64,000 bases of DNA from Arthrobacter sp. GMC3. Its GTDB lineage: Bacteria > Actinomycetota > Actinomycetes > Actinomycetales > Micrococcaceae. The notes beneath the pieces were generated by a model, which worked only from the letters and a program-made list of their open reading frames with translations, did not search any database and was not told where the DNA came from. The stretch lies in NCBI RefSeq assembly GCF_002929305.1, contig NZ_PJIO01000014.1:36508-100507 (forward strand), written 5' to 3'. The stretch's first letter is position 1, and every line of letters starts with the position of its first letter. The position numbers and the translations under genes are program-made. Positions 61,151 to 64,000 of the stretch are shown here, one piece after another.

Positions 61151-62560
61151 TTACGACAGTGTTGCTGACTCGGCAGCCTCCAACTGGTTGCTGACCACAA
61201 GATCCACCGTCTCTCGAGAGAGCTGGTCTCGATCTATCGCCAGGGTCAATGCCTCGGGCAGTTCGGCTGCCGCGGCCCGGGACAGCTGAATTTCCGCCGC
61301 GTCCGGGGTTGGAACGCGCTGTCCCTTGCTCAGGACAGTCAATCCGGATTCGGTTACAAGGAACCCGCGTGCGCGGTCAAGATCGGCGTCGACGCCAATG
61401 GCTGCACCTGCCGGAATTCGTACATTCTTATCGATGATGGCGCGCCTGACAACGGCACCGGGGCCCACCACCACTTTGTCCATCAGCACCGAGTTTTGGA
61501 CCCTGGCGCCGGCGCCAACGTAGACATCGTTGGAAAGGACCGAACTTTCCACCACCCCGCCGGAAACCACAACGCCGCTGGCCACAATGGAATCAAGGGC
61601 CGTTCCGACAGAGTTGTGGTCTCCGCGGACAAACTTTGCCGGCGGTGAAACGGTGCTGTGGGTGTAGATGGGCCAAGACCTGTTGTAAAGGTTGAACACC
61701 GGGACTGGGGAAATCAGGTCCATATGTGCGTCGTAGTAGGAATCGATGGTGCCAACGTCGCGCCAGTAGTTGCGGTCACGGTCTGTGGCATCGGGAATGT
61801 CGTTGGTGGAGAAGTCGTAGACGAATGCTTCGCCCCGGTTGACGAAGTAGGGAATGATGTCCCCGCCCATGTCATTCTGGGTGTCATCTTTGGACGCATC
61901 CAGTTCAAGCGCTTCGATCAGGGCTTCGGTGTCGAACACGTAGTTACCCATGGATGCCAGGAACTGATCGGGCGCGTCCGGCAGACCGGGGGTTGAGGCG
62001 GGCTTCTCCACGAATGCGGAAATCTTGTGGGCTCCGATGGCGCCAGGTATGGGCTCGTTGTCAATTTCGATGACACCAAATTGATCTGCCATGGCAAGAG
62101 GCTGGCGAACCGCGGCGACTGTCGCCCTGGCCCCGGACTGGATATGGCTCTGAACCATCTGCTCAAAGTCCATGCGGTAGACGTGGTCGGCGCCGACCAC
62201 CACAACAATGTCAGGCTCGGCGTCGCCAATCAGATTCATGGACTGGTAGATGGCGTTCGCGCTGCCAAGGAACCAACTCTTTCCGCGGCGCTGCTGTGCG
62301 GGAACGGAAGCGACATAGTTTCCCAACAATGTAGACATTCGCCAGGTCTCGGAAATGTGGCGGTCCAGGCTATGCGATTTGTATTGCGTGAGGACCACAA
62401 TCTTTAGGTACCGCGAATTAACCAAATTTGATAGGGCGAAATCGACCAACCGAAAACCTGCAAAGGGAACTGCGGGTTTCGCGCGGTCTGCTGTCAAGGG
62501 CATCAAACGCTTGCCCTCACCGCCTGCTAATACGATGGCCAGAACCTTTTTGACTGACAT
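61151..62560 (-). CDS. glgC: Glucose-1-phosphate adenylyltransferase
   Basis: GlgC (469 residues) makes ADP-glucose, the donor for glycogen. Family blocks: VLAGGEGKRLMPLTADRAKPAVPF, SRYLKIVVLTQYKSHSLDRHI, GTADAVYQ-type segment seen as SANAIYQSMNLI, VVVGADHVYRMDFEQM, and a C-terminal left-handed beta-helix (VVVSGGVVESSVL, NSVLMDKVVVG). ATG 62560 has GGAGG 7 bases upstream; the open frame runs 22 codons longer with no better start. It shares a 103-base divergent promoter region with glgA. A following SDR gene is probably on the same transcript. Confidence 0.97.
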   Translation of the reverse strand: MSVKKVLAIVLAGGEGKRLMPLTADRAKPAVPFAGFRLVDFALSNLVNSRYLKIVVLTQYKSHSLDRHISETWRMSTLLGNYVASVPAQQRRGKSWFLGSANAIYQSMNLIGDAEPDIVVVVGADHVYRMDFEQMVQSHIQSGARATVAAVRQPLAMADQFGVIEIDNEPIPGAIGAHKISAFVEKPASTPGLPDAPDQFLASMGNYVFDTEALIEALELDASKDDTQNDMGGDIIPYFVNRGEAFVYDFSTNDIPDATDRDRNYWRDVGTIDSYYDAHMDLISPVPVFNLYNRSWPIYTHSTVSPPAKFVRGDHNSVGTALDSIVASGVVVSGGVVESSVLSNDVYVGAGARVQNSVLMDKVVVGPGAVVRRAIIDKNVRIPAGAAIGVDADLDRARGFLVTESGLTVLSKGQRVPTPDAAEIQLSRAAAAELPEALTLAIDRDQLSRETVDLVVSNQLEAAESATLS

Positions 62561-62663
62561 GTCACAACCTCCGACAGCTTGAATGTTGCCATAAATAACG
62601 TCCGCGAACGGAACGAACACCTTCACACTAGAACAAAGTGTCCAGACAGACTACCTTGGGAGG
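62561..62663. promoter_or_regulatory. Divergent glgC/glgA promoter region
   Basis: The 103 bases between the two glycogen genes hold both promoters. Read toward glgA, TACCTT ends about 8 bases before the GTG start, as a -10 element would be for a near-leaderless transcript. No -35 consensus is clear. GGGAGG directly abuts the glgA GTG. Confidence 0.45.
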
Positions 62664-63863
62664 GTGCGTATCGATATTGTGACAAAAGAATTTCCTCCCG
62701 AAATATATGGTGGTGCCGGCGTCCATGTCGCCGAGCTCAGCCGTGTGCTGGCCGCGAAAGTTGATCTGAGGGTTCACGCCTTCGGTGCTGACCGTGAAAC
62801 GGACTATCACGGCGCCACGGTTTCCTCGTATGGAAACCTTCCTGAGCTCAATGGTGCCAACCCTGCGATGCAGACTTTGGGTGTGGATCTGCAAATAGTT
62901 CCCGACATTGCCGGGGCCGATCTGGTGCACTCCCACACCTGGTACGCCAACATGGCGGGGCATTTGGCGTCACTGTTGCACGGCATTCCACACGTGCTGA
63001 GCGCTCATAGCCTCGAACCATTGCGGCCGTGGAAGGCTGAGCAGCTCGGTGGCGGGTACGCGCTTTCGTCGTGGGTCGAGAAGACCTCCTACGAGGCCGC
63101 TGCCGCCATCATTGCCGTCTCAGACGGAATGCGACAGGACATTCTGCGTAGCTATCCGGAGGTGGACCCCGCAAAGGTGAAGGTCATCCACAACGGTATA
63201 GACGTTGATATGTGGCAGCGTGATGAGACGGACGACGTCGTTCGTTCCCTTGGTATCGATCCCTCGCGTCCAAGCGTTGTTTGGGTCGGCAGAGTTACTC
63301 GGCAGAAAGGTGTGCCCTATCTGTTGAAAGCCGCCGCTGCATTGCCGCCGGAAGTGCAGCTTGTGTTGTGTGCTGGAGCTGCCGATACTCCTGAATTGGG
63401 TGCCGAGGTCAATTCACTAATCGAAGGGCTTAAGGCTCAGCGTGATGGTGTCATCGTCATTGAGCGAATGCTGCCGCGAAATGAACTCATTCAGGTGCTC
63501 AGCCATGCCACTGTTTTTGCCTGCCCTTCTATCTACGAGCCCCTGGGCATCGTTAATCTTGAAGCGATGGCGTGTGGCGCAGCGGTTGTTGCCAGTGCCA
63601 CTGGCGGTATCCCCGAGGTTGTTGCTCATGGGGAAACCGGCCTTTTGGTGCCGTTGGAGCAAGTGACAGACGGCACCGGGACCCCGTTGGATCCCGAGAA
63701 GTTTGTCGCCGACTTTGCTGCCGCCTTGATTGAGGTTGTCAACGATCCGGCCCGGGCACGTGCCATGGGGGAGAAGGGTCGGCTTCGCGCCCAAGACCAC
63801 TTCTCCTGGGAATCAATCGTCGAGCAGACACTAGAGGTTTACCGGAGTGTCCTGCAAAAGTAG
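62664..63863 (+). CDS. glgA: Glycogen synthase / alpha-maltose-1-phosphate synthase family glycosyltransferase
   Basis: This 399-residue GT4-type glycosyltransferase is of the actinobacterial GlgA/GlgM group and uses ADP-glucose. The N-terminal signature is KEFPPEIYGGAGVHVAEL, the sugar-donor region is WVGRVTRQKGVPYLL, and the E-x7-E motif is EPLGIVNLEAMACG. In mycobacteria the homologue makes maltose 1-phosphate for the GlgE pathway, so either role is possible. GTG 62664 gives the conserved N-terminus; the SD GGGAGG touches it with no spacer. The gene ends before a terminator hairpin. Confidence 0.94.
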   Translation: MRIDIVTKEFPPEIYGGAGVHVAELSRVLAAKVDLRVHAFGADRETDYHGATVSSYGNLPELNGANPAMQTLGVDLQIVPDIAGADLVHSHTWYANMAGHLASLLHGIPHVLSAHSLEPLRPWKAEQLGGGYALSSWVEKTSYEAAAAIIAVSDGMRQDILRSYPEVDPAKVKVIHNGIDVDMWQRDETDDVVRSLGIDPSRPSVVWVGRVTRQKGVPYLLKAAAALPPEVQLVLCAGAADTPELGAEVNSLIEGLKAQRDGVIVIERMLPRNELIQVLSHATVFACPSIYEPLGIVNLEAMACGAAVVASATGGIPEVVAHGETGLLVPLEQVTDGTGTPLDPEKFVADFAAALIEVVNDPARARAMGEKGRLRAQDHFSWESIVEQTLEVYRSVLQK

Positions 63864-63883
63864 TTTTCTGGTGGTTGTTTGAG

Positions 63884-63910
63884 GGGCCTCGATCTTTTGG
63901 ATCGGGGTCC
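63884..63910 (+). terminator. Terminator after glgA
   Basis: An 11-bp stem with two G-U pairs (63884-63894 with 63900-63910), loop TTTTG, is followed by TTTGTTGTTT, 20 bases after the stop. Confidence 0.88.
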
Positions 63911-64000
63911 TTTGTTGTTTCCGGGGCTGCGGGTTGGGGTTGGTTCTTACTTTCGCGGTCTTTGGTGTTATGGGTTTTTGGGGAGTCCGTGGTGGTAGGT
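63911..64000. other. G/T-rich end of window without a recognised gene
   Basis: The last 90 bases are strongly G- and T-rich on the plus strand, unlike the flanking coding DNA. The G-runs GGGG, GGG, GGGG and GG at about 63923-63943 resemble a near G-quadruplex. No open frame can be judged, because the window ends here. Confidence 0.4.

Overview
This window reads as a high-GC actinobacterial chromosome segment, most likely Arthrobacter or a close Micrococcaceae relative. The evidence is the gene orders uvrC-rapZ-yvcK-whiA, gap-pgk-tpiA-secG, ctaB divergent from tkt-tal-pgi-zwf-opcA-pgl, sufR-sufBD-Rieske-sufC-sufT, frequent GTG starts, a separate OpcA, and an LAxTG (class E sortase) surface protein. 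No rRNA, tRNA, CRISPR array, prophage or insertion sequence is visible. The window is mostly housekeeping DNA with a few accessory genes.

Layout. 1-7.3 kb: the 3' end of uvrA, a HAD phosphatase, an acyltransferase, a palindromic repeat, then uvrC, rapZ, yvcK and whiA. 7.3-11.9 kb: sodA, then the glycolytic genes gap, pgk and tpiA with secG. 11.9-20.2 kb (minus): the pentose phosphate cluster tkt, tal, pgi, zwf, opcA, pgl, which meets secG at a bidirectional terminator. 20.2-24.6 kb: ctaB on plus; ctaA and a two-gene ABC exporter on minus. 24.6-29.9 kb: sufR and the SUF iron-sulfur assembly operon, without sufS or sufU. 30-32.7 kb: an AMP-forming acyl ligase overlapping a thiolase that lacks its second catalytic cysteine. 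32.7-41.4 kb (minus): one giant (about 2,900 residue) secreted DUF11-repeat protein anchored by LASTG.

41.7-43.7 kb (minus): the biotin ECF transporter bioYMN. 43.9-48.5 kb: an ABC-F ATPase, then on minus a YbaK deacylase, a NYN-domain protein, SURF1, a small Cys/His protein and a DUF3099 membrane protein. 48.7-54.7 kb: fabG, an atypical SDR, a second copy of the palindromic repeat, serB (minus), then an ABC ATPase, a TauE permease, a TrmH methylase, a peroxiredoxin and L31 type B. 54.8-61.1 kb: a domain-permuted lipoate ligase, pepN, a YeiH exporter and a zinc-ribbon SDR. 61.1-64 kb: glgC and glgA diverging from a short shared region.

Together, glycolysis, the oxidative and non-oxidative pentose phosphate branches and glycogen synthesis lie in one 64 kb block, next to heme A synthesis, SURF1 and Fe-S assembly for respiration. 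The most unusual items are the two-copy structured intergenic repeat (about 2059-2157 and 50261-50445), the giant surface protein with one cysteine pair per repeat, the thiolase with Ser in place of the C-terminal Cys, the zinc-ribbon SDR without its catalytic Tyr, and a 22-bp perfect-stem terminator that contains a stop codon.
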